A stretch of DNA of 64,000 nt from Campylobacter geochelonis (GTDB lineage: Bacteria > Campylobacterota > Campylobacteria > Campylobacterales > Campylobacteraceae): assembly GCF_013201685.1 (NCBI RefSeq), contig NZ_CP053844.1, forward strand, positions 124,001 through 188,000, read 5' to 3'. Numbering within the stretch: position 1 is the stretch's first letter; every line of letters starts with the position of its first letter. Below the pieces are notes generated by a model. It was not told where the DNA came from, searched no databases, and saw only the letters and a list, made by a program, of their open reading frames with translations. The translations under genes were made by a program, and so were the position numbers. Of the stretch, positions 8,060 through 18,148 are shown in pieces.

Positions 8060-9250
8060 TTACGACTTTTCTTTGATTTTTTCTAGCCATAAATTTAGTG
8101 TTTTTTCAAAGCCGATTCCGCTACTTTCATAAAATTTAAGTGGCTTTTCTAAGTATTTTTGCTCTACCCAGCCGCCAAAATCGTGCGGATAAAGATAGTT
8201 TTTTATCTGCGGCGAGTTGTTGATGAGGTATTTTGGCACGGCTAATTTTTCGTTGTTTTTTACATACTCTAACGCTTGATTTATCGCCTTGTAGCTTGAG
8301 TTGCTTTTTGGTGAGCTTGCAAGGTAAACCGTACATTGCGCTAAGATAAGTCTAGCTTCTGGATAGCCGATTTTGCTAACTGCATTTAGCGTTGAAGTGG
8401 CTAAATTTAGCGCATTTGGATTTGCATTTCCTATATCTTCGCTAGCAAATATCACAAGCCTTCTTGCGATAAAATCCGCACTTTCGCCACCATCAACCAG
8501 CCTTGCGATGTAGTAAAGCGCAGCATCGATATCGCTTCCTCTTAGGCTTTTTATCATCGCTGAAGCAAGGTCATAATGCGTATCATCGCTACTAACTCCA
8601 TCTTTTAGCGCGTATGGACGCAGGCTTTTAAGCGTTGTTAGCGATATGTTAGTTTCTATTTTAAGAGCAAAATCAAGCAAATTAAGCATCGCGCGTGCAT
8701 CCCCACCACTCGAGCTTATAAGGTATTTTTTAGCCTCATTTTCTATGGTGAAATCACACTCTTTTTGCACTCTTTCTAACAGTGCTAACAAGTCGTTGTT
8801 AGTTAGTGAGTAAAACTCAAAAAGCATAGAACGCGAACGAATTCCGCTACTTAAAACAAAGTATGGATTTTCAGTGCTTGCGCCGATGATAACGGCTTGA
8901 TAGTTTTCCATCGGGATTAAAAGCACCTCTTGCTGAGTTTTTGAGAGGCGATGAACTTCATCGATAAATATAAGCGGTTTTATAAGCCCACCTTTATGAC
9001 GATCTAAAATTTTTCTTATATCATCTACTTTTAAACTACTTCCATCAAGCTCATAAAAGTCCATTTCTAGCTCGTTTGCGACTGCTCTAGCTAGTGTGGT
9101 TTTGCCAGTTCCTGCTGGACCAAAAAACATCGAGTGTGGGACTTCTTTTTGCTTGATTAGTTTATAAAATGCTGAATTTTCACCCACGATATGAGCTTGT
9201 CCGCAAATTTCTTCTAGTGTTTTTGGGCGAAATTTCAGTGCTAAATTCAT
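8060..9250 (-). CDS. rarA: Replication-associated recombination protein A (RarA/MgsA-type AAA+ ATPase)
   Basis: Clamp-loader-like AAA+ ATPase acting at stalled replication forks, 396 residues. Walker A GPAGTGKTT lies near residues 44-52, Walker B is IFIDEVHR, sensor 1 is IIGASTENPYF, followed by the GIRSRS arginine-finger region. The C-terminal half holds the tetramerisation and single-strand-binding-associated part (ASEDIGNANPNAL, AQCTVYLASSPKSNS), both strong RarA signatures. It is the last gene of a minus-strand operon with ung and an oxidoreductase, starting 2 bp after the preceding stop. DNA repair is the common theme with ung. Confidence 0.95.
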   Translation of the reverse strand: MNLALKFRPKTLEEICGQAHIVGENSAFYKLIKQKEVPHSMFFGPAGTGKTTLARAVANELEMDFYELDGSSLKVDDIRKILDRHKGGLIKPLIFIDEVHRLSKTQQEVLLIPMENYQAVIIGASTENPYFVLSSGIRSRSMLFEFYSLTNNDLLALLERVQKECDFTIENEAKKYLISSSGGDARAMLNLLDFALKIETNISLTTLKSLRPYALKDGVSSDDTHYDLASAMIKSLRGSDIDAALYYIARLVDGGESADFIARRLVIFASEDIGNANPNALNLATSTLNAVSKIGYPEARLILAQCTVYLASSPKSNSSYKAINQALEYVKNNEKLAVPKYLINNSPQIKNYLYPHDFGGWVEQKYLEKPLKFYESSGIGFEKTLNLWLEKIKEKS

Positions 9251-9252
9251 AT

Positions 9253-9786
9253 TTATTTGCCTAAATTTAGGATAAATTCGCGGTATTTTCTAGCAAATTC
9301 TGCCACCTCTTCATCGCTTGCGCTAAAGGCGCTGTAACTTGTAAAAACGCCTTTAAATTTCATTTTTGTAAAACTAGCAGTGCGAATGAGTGGCAAAAGA
9401 TAGGTTTCAAGACTAAATTTATTTACCCCATTTTCGCTAAAGTCATCTTTGGAGCTTTCGCTACTTGTTGCTATATAAAAGTTTTTATCTTTCAGTGCGG
9501 CTGCGTTATCGCCATATGCGTATCCATAGGCAAAAACTTCATCTTGATAAGCGCGCAACATCGGCGGTGTGCTATACCAAAAAAGTGGAAACTGAAAGAT
9601 GATATTTTGAGCTTGATTTAGAAATTCTTGCTCTTTTTTAATATCGATTTTAAAGATGTCTGAGCCATAAATTTGGTCTAAATTTCTAACTTCAACGCCC
9701 TCTAAGCCCTTAACCGCCTCTAACATCGCCTTGTTAGTGCGTGAAGTTTTAAAATACTGATGTGAAAATACAATCAACGTTTTCAT
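9253..9786 (-). CDS. Flavodoxin-fold NAD(P)H oxidoreductase (KefF/MdaB-like)
   Basis: Predicted FMN/FAD-dependent quinone reductase of the flavodoxin-like-fold family, 177 residues. The N-terminus MKTLIVFSHQYF with nearby SRTNKAM forms the usual flavin phosphate region, and FQFPLFWYSTPPMLRAYQDEVF is the conserved flavin-binding segment of the family. Substrate is not deducible; family members reduce quinones or modulate potassium efflux. It lies between ung (3 bp gap) and rarA (2 bp gap) in one operon. Confidence 0.88.
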   Translation of the reverse strand: MKTLIVFSHQYFKTSRTNKAMLEAVKGLEGVEVRNLDQIYGSDIFKIDIKKEQEFLNQAQNIIFQFPLFWYSTPPMLRAYQDEVFAYGYAYGDNAAALKDKNFYIATSSESSKDDFSENGVNKFSLETYLLPLIRTASFTKMKFKGVFTSYSAFSASDEEVAEFARKYREFILNLGK

Positions 9787-9789
9787 TTT

Positions 9790-10494
9790 TTATCCTTGTT
9801 GTTCTTTAAAATTATTCAAATCCCAGTCTATAGGGCTTTTGCTCTGTTTTTTTAGATACTCGTTGCATTGGCTAAAATGCCTACATCCAAAAAACGCCCC
9901 ACGAGCAAGTGGGCTTGGATGAGCTGCTGTTAAAACAAGATGTTTCTCGCAGTCAATGAGAGCTGCTTTTGCCTTTGCGTTATTTCCCCAGAGCATAAAA
10001 ACAATGCCACTTTTATCTAAATTTAGCACTTTTATGGCTGCGTCTGTGAAGGTTTGCCAACCAAAATTTGAGTGAGAATTTGCTCTGTTTGCAGCCACAC
10101 TTAAAGTCGCGTTTAAAAGTAAAACTCCTTGCTTTGCCCAGTAGCTCAAATCCCCGCTATTTGGCTCTTTTATACCCAAATCAGCCTCGATTTCTTTATA
10201 AATATTTACTAGACTTGGCGGAGTTCTTACACCTTTTGGAACAGAAAAACTAAGCCCCATGGCTTGATTTGCACCATGGTAAGGATCTTGCCCTAAAATC
10301 ACAACTTTAACGCTATCAAACGGCGTGAGATTAAAAGCGTTAAAAATCAAATTTGATGGTGGATAGACTGTTTCGGTTTTTTTGGCTTGGAGTAAATTCT
10401 CTTTGATATTTGCAAAGTATGGGCTTAAAAATTCCTCTTTTAGCGCTTTTTTCCAGCCATTTTCTATTTGTACGTTGTCTAAATTTACTTGCAT
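9790..10494 (-). CDS. ung: Uracil-DNA glycosylase, family 1
   Basis: Removes uracil from DNA as the first step of base excision repair, 234 residues. The catalytic water-activating loop GQDPYHG (Asp near residue 70), the LLNATLSV uracil-recognition segment and the C-terminal minor-groove loop AAHPSPLARG with catalytic histidine are all intact. First gene of the minus-strand ung-oxidoreductase-rarA operon; the ATG is preceded by AAGGATAAAA. Confidence 0.97.
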   Translation of the reverse strand: MQVNLDNVQIENGWKKALKEEFLSPYFANIKENLLQAKKTETVYPPSNLIFNAFNLTPFDSVKVVILGQDPYHGANQAMGLSFSVPKGVRTPPSLVNIYKEIEADLGIKEPNSGDLSYWAKQGVLLLNATLSVAANRANSHSNFGWQTFTDAAIKVLNLDKSGIVFMLWGNNAKAKAALIDCEKHLVLTAAHPSPLARGAFFGCRHFSQCNEYLKKQSKSPIDWDLNNFKEQQG

Positions 10495-10790
10495 TTTTAT
10501 CCTTAAATTTATGCAAATTATACCAAAATTTGAGTTTCAAACAAAACAACCTTAAAACTTTTTAATCTTTTGAAATTTTAAAACGAAAAGTTGAATTTGG
10601 TTAGAAATTTTTTTATATATTTAGTGATAGTATATAAAAAAAGCTTGAGTAAAAACTTCTCATGAAGTAAGCAAATTTACTCACTTTTAGTCTTTTACTA
10701 AGGCTATGCACACTTTGCCAAAAACAGTCTAAAACAAAGTAAAAGCGCTCTAATATGGTTGTTTTGCCATAAATTTGCCTTTTTTTATGT

Positions 10791-10796
10791 TATAAT
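10791..10796 (+). promoter_or_regulatory. Putative -10 element for the small membrane protein gene
   Basis: TATAAT preceded by a T-rich run (GCCTTTTTTTATGT), the style of Campylobacter housekeeping promoters, 43 bp before the start codon of the gene at 10839. No matching gene lies on the other strand in this direction. Confidence 0.5.
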
Positions 10797-10838
10797 AACT
10801 TAGATTTAGCTTTTAAAATACAATGTAAAGGGTAGGTT

Positions 10839-11102
10839 GTGGTTTGGATTTTGTTATTTATTAGCTTTTTAGGACTCGTTGGATATTTTTATACACACTA
10901 TTATATTTTTAAAACACTAAAAAGTGAACCTAAAAAATACCATATCTTAAAATACTCTGATTTTTATGGATATTTAGTTAGATTACAGTGCAAATATTTA
11001 GATATAAAGCCATTTTTAAAAAATCATAATTTGATTGTTGTGGCATCTTTTGTTAGCGTGTTGGCATTTTTTCTGCCTCTGTTTTTGCTTTTAGTAGCCT
11101 AA
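10839..11102 (+). CDS. Small two-helix membrane protein, unknown function
   Basis: 87 residues starting at GTG with AAAGGGTAGG just upstream. An N-terminal hydrophobic helix (WILLFISFLGLVGYFY) and a C-terminal one (LIVVASFVSVLAFFLPLFLL) flank a basic, tyrosine-rich loop of about 40 residues. No family recognised. The good ribosome binding site and upstream TATAAT support expression. It stands alone between ung and thrS. Confidence 0.65.
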   Translation: MVWILLFISFLGLVGYFYTHYYIFKTLKSEPKKYHILKYSDFYGYLVRLQCKYLDIKPFLKNHNLIVVASFVSVLAFFLPLFLLLVA

Positions 11103-11901
11103 ATTTTATACTCTAAAAGCTTCTTTGCAATCTCGTAGTAATCTACAAACTCGTTAAATCTCATCGATAAAATATCACTATAACTAAAATGCAGGGCATA
11201 GCCTATTATTGCTATGCCCTCTCTTAGTTTTTTTCATCAAAACTCGCTAGTTTGGATACAACTTCGCCTATAGCGTTTATCTCTTTAATAGGTAGTGAGT
11301 TTATAAACTCCTTATCCATCTGTGTTACTCATATCAATAAGTAGGCTTATGAGTCTGTCAAAATCATCTTGTGACATTTAAATTTAAGCTAAATTTTGTT
11401 AGAAGTTAGCTTTTTTGTTAGCCGTTTGTTTTAAAAACACTCTAAATTTGCCAAATTTCTTACTAACATATAAGTTTTGTTAGTGTTAGTTAGTTTGCTA
11501 ATTAATAATTATTTATTATAATATATTTAATTTTCATAACTAAATAAATATTATCTGTATTAAATTTAGTCGCTTTTTGATGCTAAATTTTTAAATCAAT
11601 TCTAAATTTACTATATTTTAAATATTAAAATATTTAGAAAAAAGTTATAAAAGCAAACATGCATTATCGAAATTTACAACGCTTTATTTTCTAATCGCCA
11701 AATTTATTTTGATTCTTGTAGAGAAAAAGTAAGTATTTCTAAGCTATTTTTAAATTTACACATATACTAAATTTAGTAAAAATATCCCAATTAAACGCTT
11801 TAAAAACGATATCTTAAGTAAATCTTAAATTATAATAGGCTAAAATGTTAGATGGTTCTTTTATTGTAAAAAAGACAAATTGGTAAAAAAGGAAAAGAAA
11901 A
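11103..11901. other. Intergenic region with hairpin and tiny minus-strand frames
   Basis: Gap before thrS. A perfect 10-bp stem, AGGGCATAGC (11193-11202) and GCTATGCCCT (11211-11220), is followed by a T-rich stretch on the + strand and could terminate transcription. On the minus strand, three very short ATG frames follow each other (11377-11312, 11319-11224 and 11164-11099; 21, 31 and 21 codons), the first two overlapping. They may be remnants of a decayed operon, and no family is recognised. The rest (11400-11880) is AT-rich promoter and leader sequence for thrS with no clear gene. Confidence 0.4.
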
Positions 11902-13728
11902 ATGAGCGATATTATCGCATACAAAAAAGATGGTGTCATCATCGACACTCAAAGTTATGATGCTTCCCGCGATGCCGGAGCTAGTGAGATACTTTATGAT
12001 AACAGCAAAGATGCTCTTGAAGTGATTCGTCACTCTTGCGCTCACCTTATGGCAGAGGCGATTACGGCACTTTATCCAGGAGCAAAATTTTTCGTAGGAC
12101 CTGCGATAGAAGATGGGTTTTACTATGATTTTAGAGTTACAAAAGAAAATGGCGAAAAACTAGGCGAAAACGACTTAGAAACGATAGAAAAAAAGATGAA
12201 AGAGCTAGTTGATGCCAAACTTGACATCACTAAAACTTGCTCGACAAAAGCCGAAGTGTTGGCTAAATTTAAAAATGATGATCTTAAACAAGAGGTGTTA
12301 AAACGCATACCAGAAGGCGAAGTCAGCATTTATTCGCAAGGAAATTTTGAAGATATTTGCCGTGGACCGCACGTGCCAAATACTAAATTTTTAAGATTTT
12401 TTAAGCTAACTAGAGTGGCTGGAGCGTATCTTGGCGGTGATGAAAACCGTGAAATGCTAACAAGAATTTATGGTACAGCTTACGCCGATAAGGCAAGTTT
12501 GCTTGAACATATCCGCATTATCGAAGAGGCTAAAAAGCGTGATCACCGCAAACTTGGCAACGAGATGAAGCTTTTTACGTTTGATGATGAGATTGGAGCT
12601 GGACTTCCGATTTGGTTACCAAATGGTGCTAGAATGCGAAGTAAAATAGAAAAAATTCTTTTTGTAGTTCACAGACGCCGTGGTTACGAGCCGGTTCGTG
12701 GTCCAGAAATTCTAAAAGCAGACGCATGGAAAATCAGCGGTCACTATACAAACTACAAAGAAAATATGTATTTTACTAACATAGATGAGCAAGAATACGG
12801 CATTAAGCCGATGAACTGTGTTGGTCATATCAAGGTTTATCAAAGCGAACTTCGTTCATATCGTGATTTACCACTTAAATTTTTTGAATACGGCGTCGTT
12901 CATAGACACGAAAAAAGTGGCGTTATGCACGGGCTTTTTAGGGTTCGTGAATTTACTCAAGATGATGCGCATATTTTCTGTATGCCAAGCCAAATCAAAG
13001 AAAACGTTCTTGAAATTTTAAGTTTCGTTGATAATATCATGAAAAATTTTGGCTTTGAGTATGAAATGGAGATTTCAACTCGCCCAGATAAAGCAATCGG
13101 CGATGAAAACGTATGGGCAGTGGCTACAAACGCACTTAAAGAAGCGCTTGATGAAAATGGATTCAAATACGGCATAGATGAGGGTGGTGGAGCATTTTAT
13201 GGTCCAAAAATCGACATCAAAATCACAGATGCGCTAAAACGAAAATGGCAGTGCGGAACTGTACAGGTTGATTTTAACTTACCAGAGCGATTTGAGCTTG
13301 GATATATCGATGAAAACAACGAAAAACAACGTCCTGTAATGCTACATCGTGCGATTTTAGGAAGTTTTGAAAGATTTATTGGAATTTTAATCGAACACAC
13401 AGCCGGCGAGCTTCCATTTTTCATCGCGCCAACGCAAGTTGTGGTTGTGCCAATTAGCGAAAGTCATGAAAAATATGCAAAAGAAATTCAGACAAAACTA
13501 AGAAATTTAGAAATAGATAGTGAAATTTATAGTAAAAACGAAAGCCTAAACAAACGCATTCGCACAGCAGAAAAAGCGCGCGTGCCGATGATTTTGGTAA
13601 TAGGTGATAGTGAAGTAGAAAACAAAACAGTTGCTCTTAGAGATAGAAGAGCTAGAACCCAGTCGCAGCTTGGATTGGACGAGTTTTTAGACTTAACACA
13701 ACAAAAATTGAAAGAGGTAAATTTTTGA
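11902..13728 (+). CDS. thrS: Threonine--tRNA ligase
   Basis: Class II aminoacyl-tRNA synthetase charging tRNA-Thr, 608 residues. An editing domain with [10 protein letters not shown] comes first (the N-terminal TGS region is reduced to a short segment), then motif 1, motif 2 ([14 protein letters not shown]) and motif 3 ([16 protein letters not shown]), then the anticodon-binding domain (QVVVVPISE). The zinc ligands are present (MNCVGHI with later histidines). Start ATG with AAAAGGAAAAG upstream. It heads the thrS-infC cluster that runs on to rpmI and rplT. Confidence 0.97.
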   Translation: MSDIIAYKKDGVIIDTQSYDASRDAGASEILYDNSKDALEVIRHSCAHLMAEAITALYPGAKFFVGPAIEDGFYYDFRVTKENGEKLGENDLETIEKKMKELVDAKLDITKTCSTKAEVLAKFKNDDLKQEVLKRIPEGEVSIYSQGNFEDICRGPHVPNTKFLRFFKLTRVAGAYLGGDENREMLTRIYGTAYADKASLLEHIRIIEEAKKRDHRKLGNEMKLFTFDDEIGAGLPIWLPNGARMRSKIEKILFVVHRRRGYEPVRGPEILKADAWKISGHYTNYKENMYFTNIDEQEYGIKPMNCVGHIKVYQSELRSYRDLPLKFFEYGVVHRHEKSGVMHGLFRVREFTQDDAHIFCMPSQIKENVLEILSFVDNIMKNFGFEYEMEISTRPDKAIGDENVWAVATNALKEALDENGFKYGIDEGGGAFYGPKIDIKITDALKRKWQCGTVQVDFNLPERFELGYIDENNEKQRPVMLHRAILGSFERFIGILIEHTAGELPFFIAPTQVVVVPISESHEKYAKEIQTKLRNLEIDSEIYSKNESLNKRIRTAEKARVPMILVIGDSEVENKTVALRDRRARTQSQLGLDEFLDLTQQKLKEVNF

Positions 13729-14246
13729 GCAAAGAAAAAGATGTATATTTAAACGAAGACATTCGCGCTAGCGAAGTCAGATGTATAGGCGATGATGGTG
13801 AGGTTTTTGGGATTATTTCTCGTGAAGAAGCTTTAAAAATTGCAAGTAAACTAGGGCTTGATTTGGTGCTTATAGCTCCAGATGCAAAACCACCAGTTTG
13901 TAAAGTGATGGACTATGGCAAATTCCGTTATCAGCAAGAAAAAAAGCAAAAAGAAGCGAAGAAAAAGCAAAAAGTTATCGAAGTTAAAGAGATAAAACTC
14001 TCAGCTAAAATCGCACAAAATGACATCAGCTACAAAGTAAAACACGCAAGAGAATTTTTACAAGATGGCAAGCATGTGAAATTCCGCGTATTTTTACGAG
14101 GGCGAGAGATGAGTAGCCCAGAAGTCGGAGTGGAATTGCTTAATAAAATTTATCTAAGCGTTAGCGATATCGGAGATAAAGATAAAGAGCCAGCCTTTGA
14201 AGGAAGATATGTAAATATGCTTGTGCTTCCTAAAAGAAACCAATAG
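13725..14246 (+). CDS. infC: Translation initiation factor IF-3
   Basis: Binds the 30S subunit and checks initiator tRNA and start codon, 173 residues. N-domain signature [36 protein letters not shown], and the C-domain [17 protein letters not shown] with FRGRE-like LRGREMSSP. The start is TTG, overlapping the thrS stop (TTGA), with AAAGAGG 8 bp upstream. A non-ATG start is common for infC and in other bacteria permits autoregulation by IF-3's own start-codon discrimination; that is an inference here. Confidence 0.96.
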   Translation: MSKEKDVYLNEDIRASEVRCIGDDGEVFGIISREEALKIASKLGLDLVLIAPDAKPPVCKVMDYGKFRYQQEKKQKEAKKKQKVIEVKEIKLSAKIAQNDISYKVKHAREFLQDGKHVKFRVFLRGREMSSPEVGVELLNKIYLSVSDIGDKDKEPAFEGRYVNMLVLPKRNQ

Positions 14247-14341
14247 CTAAGTTTGAAAAGCAAATTTTTACCTAAATTTAAGTAGATATAAGATTATATT
14301 AGATATAATCAGCTTTCATTCTAAATTTTTAAAGGATTAGC

Positions 14342-14533
14342 ATGCCAAAGATGAAGAGCGTTCGCGGTGCAGCTAAGCGTTTTAAAGTAGGCAAAAACAA
14401 GATAAAAAGAGGCTCTGCTTTTAGAAGCCATATCTTGACAAAAATGTCTAGCAAACGCAAAAGAGATCTTAGACAATCTCAGTATGTAGACGCGACAAAT
14501 GTTGCAGCTGTGAAAAAAATGCTTGCTGTGTAA
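14342..14533 (+). CDS. rpmI: 50S ribosomal protein L35
   Basis: 63-residue ribosomal protein beginning [15 protein letters not shown], followed by [18 protein letters not shown], diagnostic for L35. Good ribosome binding site (AAAGGA). Lies in the conserved infC-rpmI-rplT order, with about 95 bp to infC. Confidence 0.98.
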   Translation: MPKMKSVRGAAKRFKVGKNKIKRGSAFRSHILTKMSSKRKRDLRQSQYVDATNVAAVKKMLAV

Positions 14534-14638
14534 CAACGCACAAGTTAGAAGTTTTTGACAAAAGTCATTCAAACTCCCCTAAATTTGTAAAGTTTAAGGG
14601 CAAGACCCGCGAGGGCGCCATTTTGTGAAAGGATAAAC

Positions 14639-14992
14639 ATGGCAAGAGTAAAAACAGGCGTAGTTAGAAGAAGACGTCATAAAAAAGTTCTAAAGTTAGC
14701 AAGAGGCTTTTATAGCGGAAGACGCAAACACTTTAGAAAAGCTAAAGAGCAATTAGAGAGAAGTTTATGTTATGCATACAGAGATAGACGTAACAAAAAG
14801 CGAGACTTTAGAAGACTTTGGATTATAAGAATCAATGCGGCATGCAGATTAAACGAGATTAGCTATTCAAGATTTATGAATGGTCTTAAAAAAGCTGGTA
14901 TCGAATTAGATAGAAAAGTTCTAGCTGATATGGCTATGAACGACCCAGAAGCATTTAGCGTTGTAGCAAAACAAGCTAAAGCAGCTTTATAA
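14639..14992 (+). CDS. rplT: 50S ribosomal protein L20
   Basis: 117 residues, start [19 protein letters not shown] and core [21 protein letters not shown], diagnostic for L20. It binds 23S rRNA early in 50S assembly; in other bacteria L20 represses its own operon by binding the leader. The 105-bp gap to rpmI contains a GC-richer piece (GGGCAAGACCCGCGAGGGCG, from 14597) that could be structured. Start ATG preceded by AAAGGATAAAC. Confidence 0.98.
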   Translation: MARVKTGVVRRRRHKKVLKLARGFYSGRRKHFRKAKEQLERSLCYAYRDRRNKKRDFRRLWIIRINAACRLNEISYSRFMNGLKKAGIELDRKVLADMAMNDPEAFSVVAKQAKAAL

Positions 14993-15024
14993 TTTAAGGG
15001 CGAACTTGCCCTTAAATTTTTACT
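14992..15024 (+). terminator. Terminator of the thrS-rplT cluster
   Basis: Stem ATTTAAGGGC (14992-15001) with GCCCTTAAAT (15008-15017), a 6-nt loop and a T-rich tail, immediately after the rplT stop. Confidence 0.85.
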
Positions 15025-15695
15025 TTTTAAAATAATCAATTTTATTTTTCTACTTTTAAGAACAAATTTATCAAAAGCAAAGCTAATATTTAGAGATTTA
15101 TGTAGCTCGCTAAGGCTATGTTTATTAAGCTTTTCTCTTAAATAATGTCATTGCAATGATACTATTTTAAGTCTTTTTTAATGTTTCTATTTTTTATCTG
15201 CAAATTTATCTGTAGTATGCTCTTATTATACGGCTGCAAAACTGCTTATAATTTGGTATATTTGTGTTACATGTAATTTATATATTTTGCATAAATTTTT
15301 ATGTATCTTAAGCAGTTTATTAAAGATATTCATAAAAATAACATGTATAAGATATGTTTTGCATTTTAAAGCAGAATTTATAATACTGCTAAACTTCAAA
15401 ACTTTACCAACTTTTTGTAAAAGTTTACGCTATAAATTTAAAAGTAAAATTTGCTTAGCAAAGAAAATATATAAGATGGATTAGCCTATTAAAACCAACT
15501 TCAAAACTTTTTACACTAATACAAAATTTAGCACAGCCAAAACTGAGTAAATTTAATCTGTTTTCATAAAATCCTTATGCCAAGCTTATATCTACATTTA
15601 GCTAAAAATAGCTTTCACCATGGACTAACCACGTTTCAAATCCCAAAAAATACGAATTTTCAAAACAAAAGTCCTAGCAAAAATGCAAGATAAAC
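15025..15695. other. Intergenic region, no gene recognised
   Basis: About 670 bp between two converging transcription units. Only a TTG-initiated frame of 65 low-complexity codons (15287-15484) is open, without ribosome binding site or family; I see no gene. Confidence 0.5.
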
Positions 15696-16451
15696 TTACT
15701 CATAAAAAACGGCGTCAAAAGTATGTTTTACATCGCCTTTGAAGTAAATTTTATCATCTTTAAATTTAAACTCAATTTTTTCACCACTTTTTGGATAAAA
15801 GATTTGATTTCCTAAATTTTTATGAACTAATCCAGCATAAAAACAAGCCGCCATACCAGTTCCGCAAGCCTTTGTCTCATCTTCAACGCCTCTTTCATAA
15901 GTTCTTACTAAAACTTTATCTTTGTAAATTTGAGCAAAATTTACATTCGCGTTGTATTTCTCTCTCATTGCTCGCGCCAAGTCTAAGTCAAACTCACTAA
16001 CATCGCTAACAAAGCTAACAAGATGAGGCACGCCAGTATCGTAAAAATACCATTCGTGCGAGCTTTCGTTAAAACTTTTTGCTAACTCTTTTACGTTTGT
16101 TAGTTCAACTTCGACCGCTGCAGTTTTGTTTTCTAGAGCGCAAATTTCTCCGCTTATCACGCCTGCGCCACTTAAAAATTTCATATTTTTCTTTGCTAGA
16201 CCATTTTCATATGCAAACATGCAAGCCGCTCTTGAGCCATTTCCACACATCGCCGCAAAGCTTCCATCGCTGTTATAAAACTCCCATTTAAAGTCATTTT
16301 TGCTATCAGGAAGTATCACTATAAGCCCATCTGCACCGATTCCATAAAATCTATCACAAATTTTACGAGCTAACTCGCTTCTGTTTTGACTAACAAGACT
16401 AACAAAAATGGCAAAATCATTGCCGCTGGCACTATATTTTGATATCTGCAT
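15696..16451 (-). CDS. dapF: Diaminopimelate epimerase
   Basis: Converts LL- to meso-diaminopimelate for lysine and peptidoglycan synthesis, 251 residues. Start motif MQISKYSASGNDF; the two catalytic cysteines lie in MCGNGSRAA (near residue 69) and KACGTGMAA (near 195), and YGIGADGL is present. Its start overlaps the 3' end of coaE by 20 bp, so the two are co-transcribed on the minus strand. Confidence 0.96.
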   Translation of the reverse strand: MQISKYSASGNDFAIFVSLVSQNRSELARKICDRFYGIGADGLIVILPDSKNDFKWEFYNSDGSFAAMCGNGSRAACMFAYENGLAKKNMKFLSGAGVISGEICALENKTAAVEVELTNVKELAKSFNESSHEWYFYDTGVPHLVSFVSDVSEFDLDLARAMREKYNANVNFAQIYKDKVLVRTYERGVEDETKACGTGMAACFYAGLVHKNLGNQIFYPKSGEKIEFKFKDDKIYFKGDVKHTFDAVFYE

Positions 16452-17043
16452 AAATTTCCTTTATCTTATGTAAAAATTTCTCAACCTCGACCTTCAAAGC
16501 CTCTAAATCAGCACTATTATCGATGATGAAATTTGCTAAAGTTCGTTTTTTTTCAATGTCAAGTTGTAAATTTAGCCTTGCTAACACGGCTTCTTTTGTT
16601 AGTAAATTTCGCTTCATAACTCTTGAAATTAGCGTAGTTTGTGGCGCGTAAACTACTAACACTTTATCAAACTGCTCATAACTTTGTCTTTCAAAAAACA
16701 GTGGGATATCGACAAAATATGGCTTTTTTTCCGCTTCGAGTTTACTTGCCAGGGCTAAAATCTGCTCTTTGATTTTTGGGTGTAAAAAATTCTCTAGCTT
16801 TTCAAGCGCAATTTTATCGTTAAAAACTAGTGCACCAAGCTTTTTTCTATCGACTGTGCCATCTTTGATAAACTCATCACCAAAGATTTCAGCGATTTGT
16901 TTAGATGATGAGTTTAAAATTTCATGATTTATCCTATCGGCATCTATAACGCAAAACCCGTGCTGTTTTAAAAGCTCACAAACCGTGCTTTTTCCGCTAC
17001 CGATACTACCAGTTATAACTATCCCGAAGTTGTATTTTTGCAT
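16432..17043 (-). CDS. coaE: Dephospho-CoA kinase
   Basis: Last step of coenzyme A synthesis, 203 residues. The P-loop GSIGSGKST (residues 12-20) is followed by DADRINHEIL, the FLHPKI segment and the lid region KRTLANFIIDN, all typical. First gene of the coaE-dapF pair; purM runs divergently 74 bp away. Confidence 0.95.
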   Translation of the reverse strand: MQKYNFGIVITGSIGSGKSTVCELLKQHGFCVIDADRINHEILNSSSKQIAEIFGDEFIKDGTVDRKKLGALVFNDKIALEKLENFLHPKIKEQILALASKLEAEKKPYFVDIPLFFERQSYEQFDKVLVVYAPQTTLISRVMKRNLLTKEAVLARLNLQLDIEKKRTLANFIIDNSADLEALKVEVEKFLHKIKEIYADIKI

Positions 17044-17117
17044 ATTTGCTCCATATTTAGTGGTATTTTATCAAAATTTAGCTAAAATTTAATGCAAAAT
17101 TTTTAAAGGATAAATTT

Positions 17118-18107
17118 ATGATAAGCTACAAAGATGCAGGTGTCGATATCGATGCTGGAAATTCGTTTGTTGAGGCGATTAAACCGTTTGTAAAATCGAC
17201 ATTTAATGACAATGTTTTAGGTGGCATTGGCTCGTTTTCTGGAGCTTTTAAACTTCCAAGTGGATTTAAAAACCCTGCACTTTTGGGCGCTACTGATGGA
17301 GTTGGCACGAAGCTTAGACTTGCTATTGACTCAAAGAAATTTGACACTATCGGCATAGATTTGGTTGCGATGTGTGTAAATGATCTTATCTGCAACTTCG
17401 CTACTCCGCTGTTTTTCTTAGACTACTACGCGACTGCAAAACTTGATGTAAATGAAGCAAAAGATGTTGTAAAAGGTATAAGCGAAGGTTGTAAACAGGC
17501 TCGTTGCGCGCTAATTGGAGGCGAGACTGCCGAGATGCCAGGGTTGTATCAAAAAGATGACTTTGACTTAGCTGGTTTTGCTGTTGGAATGGCTGAGGTT
17601 GAAGATATAGATAGAACTAAATTTGTAAAAGAAGATGACGTTTTAATAGCGCTTCCAAGTAGCGGAATTCACTCAAATGGTTACTCGCTTGTTAGAAAGC
17701 TTTTTTTTGAGAAGCTTCAACTTGATTTTAGCGAGCAAATCGATGGGAAGAATTTAATAGACGTTTTGCTTGCGCCAACTAGAATTTATGTAGATGAGTT
17801 TTTGCGCCTTAAGCCGTGTATAAATGCGATGGCGCATATAACAGGTGGTGGGATTACTGAGAATTTACCGCGCGTTTTACCAGATGGTTTGCAAGCAAAT
17901 GTTAGATTAAAGGCCATAAATTCGCCAGAAGTGTTTAAATATATGTCTAAATATGTAGAAAAAGATGAGATGTTTAGGACATTTAACATGGGTGTTGGAA
18001 TGGTTTTAGTAGTAAGTAGAGCAAACGTTGATACAGTTCTTGAAAACTGCGATGGATACATCATCGGCGAGGTTGTTCGCGGAGAAAAATGCGTTAAATT
18101 TATATAG
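17118..18107 (+). CDS. purM: Phosphoribosylformylglycinamidine cyclo-ligase
   Basis: AIR synthetase, fifth step of purine synthesis, 329 residues. Start ISYKDAGVDIDAGN, GATDGVGTKLR, the nucleotide-binding ALIGGETAEMPG, SSGIHSNGYSLVRK and HITGGGITENLPR segments are all present. AAAGGATAAATTT precedes the ATG. The gene is single and is followed by a clear hairpin. Confidence 0.97.
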   Translation: MISYKDAGVDIDAGNSFVEAIKPFVKSTFNDNVLGGIGSFSGAFKLPSGFKNPALLGATDGVGTKLRLAIDSKKFDTIGIDLVAMCVNDLICNFATPLFFLDYYATAKLDVNEAKDVVKGISEGCKQARCALIGGETAEMPGLYQKDDFDLAGFAVGMAEVEDIDRTKFVKEDDVLIALPSSGIHSNGYSLVRKLFFEKLQLDFSEQIDGKNLIDVLLAPTRIYVDEFLRLKPCINAMAHITGGGITENLPRVLPDGLQANVRLKAINSPEVFKYMSKYVEKDEMFRTFNMGVGMVLVVSRANVDTVLENCDGYIIGEVVRGEKCVKFI

Positions 18108-18118
18108 TGTTTTTTAAT

Positions 18119-18148
18119 CTTCAAGGTTTTTTATTTTAAACCTTGAAG
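18119..18148 (+). terminator. Terminator of purM
   Basis: Perfect 11-bp stem CTTCAAGGTTT (18119-18129) and AAACCTTGAAG (18138-18148), loop of 8 nt, 11 bases after the purM stop. The T tail is weak. Confidence 0.7.

Noticed and set aside
7895-8086. Hydrophobic frame of 63 codons before the rarA 3' end
   Set aside because: Overlaps the conserved end of rarA and has no clear ribosome binding site; hydrophobic residues come from T-rich sequence.
15287-15484. TTG-initiated frame of 65 codons downstream of rplT
   Set aside because: No ribosome binding site, no family, low-complexity translation of AT-rich DNA.
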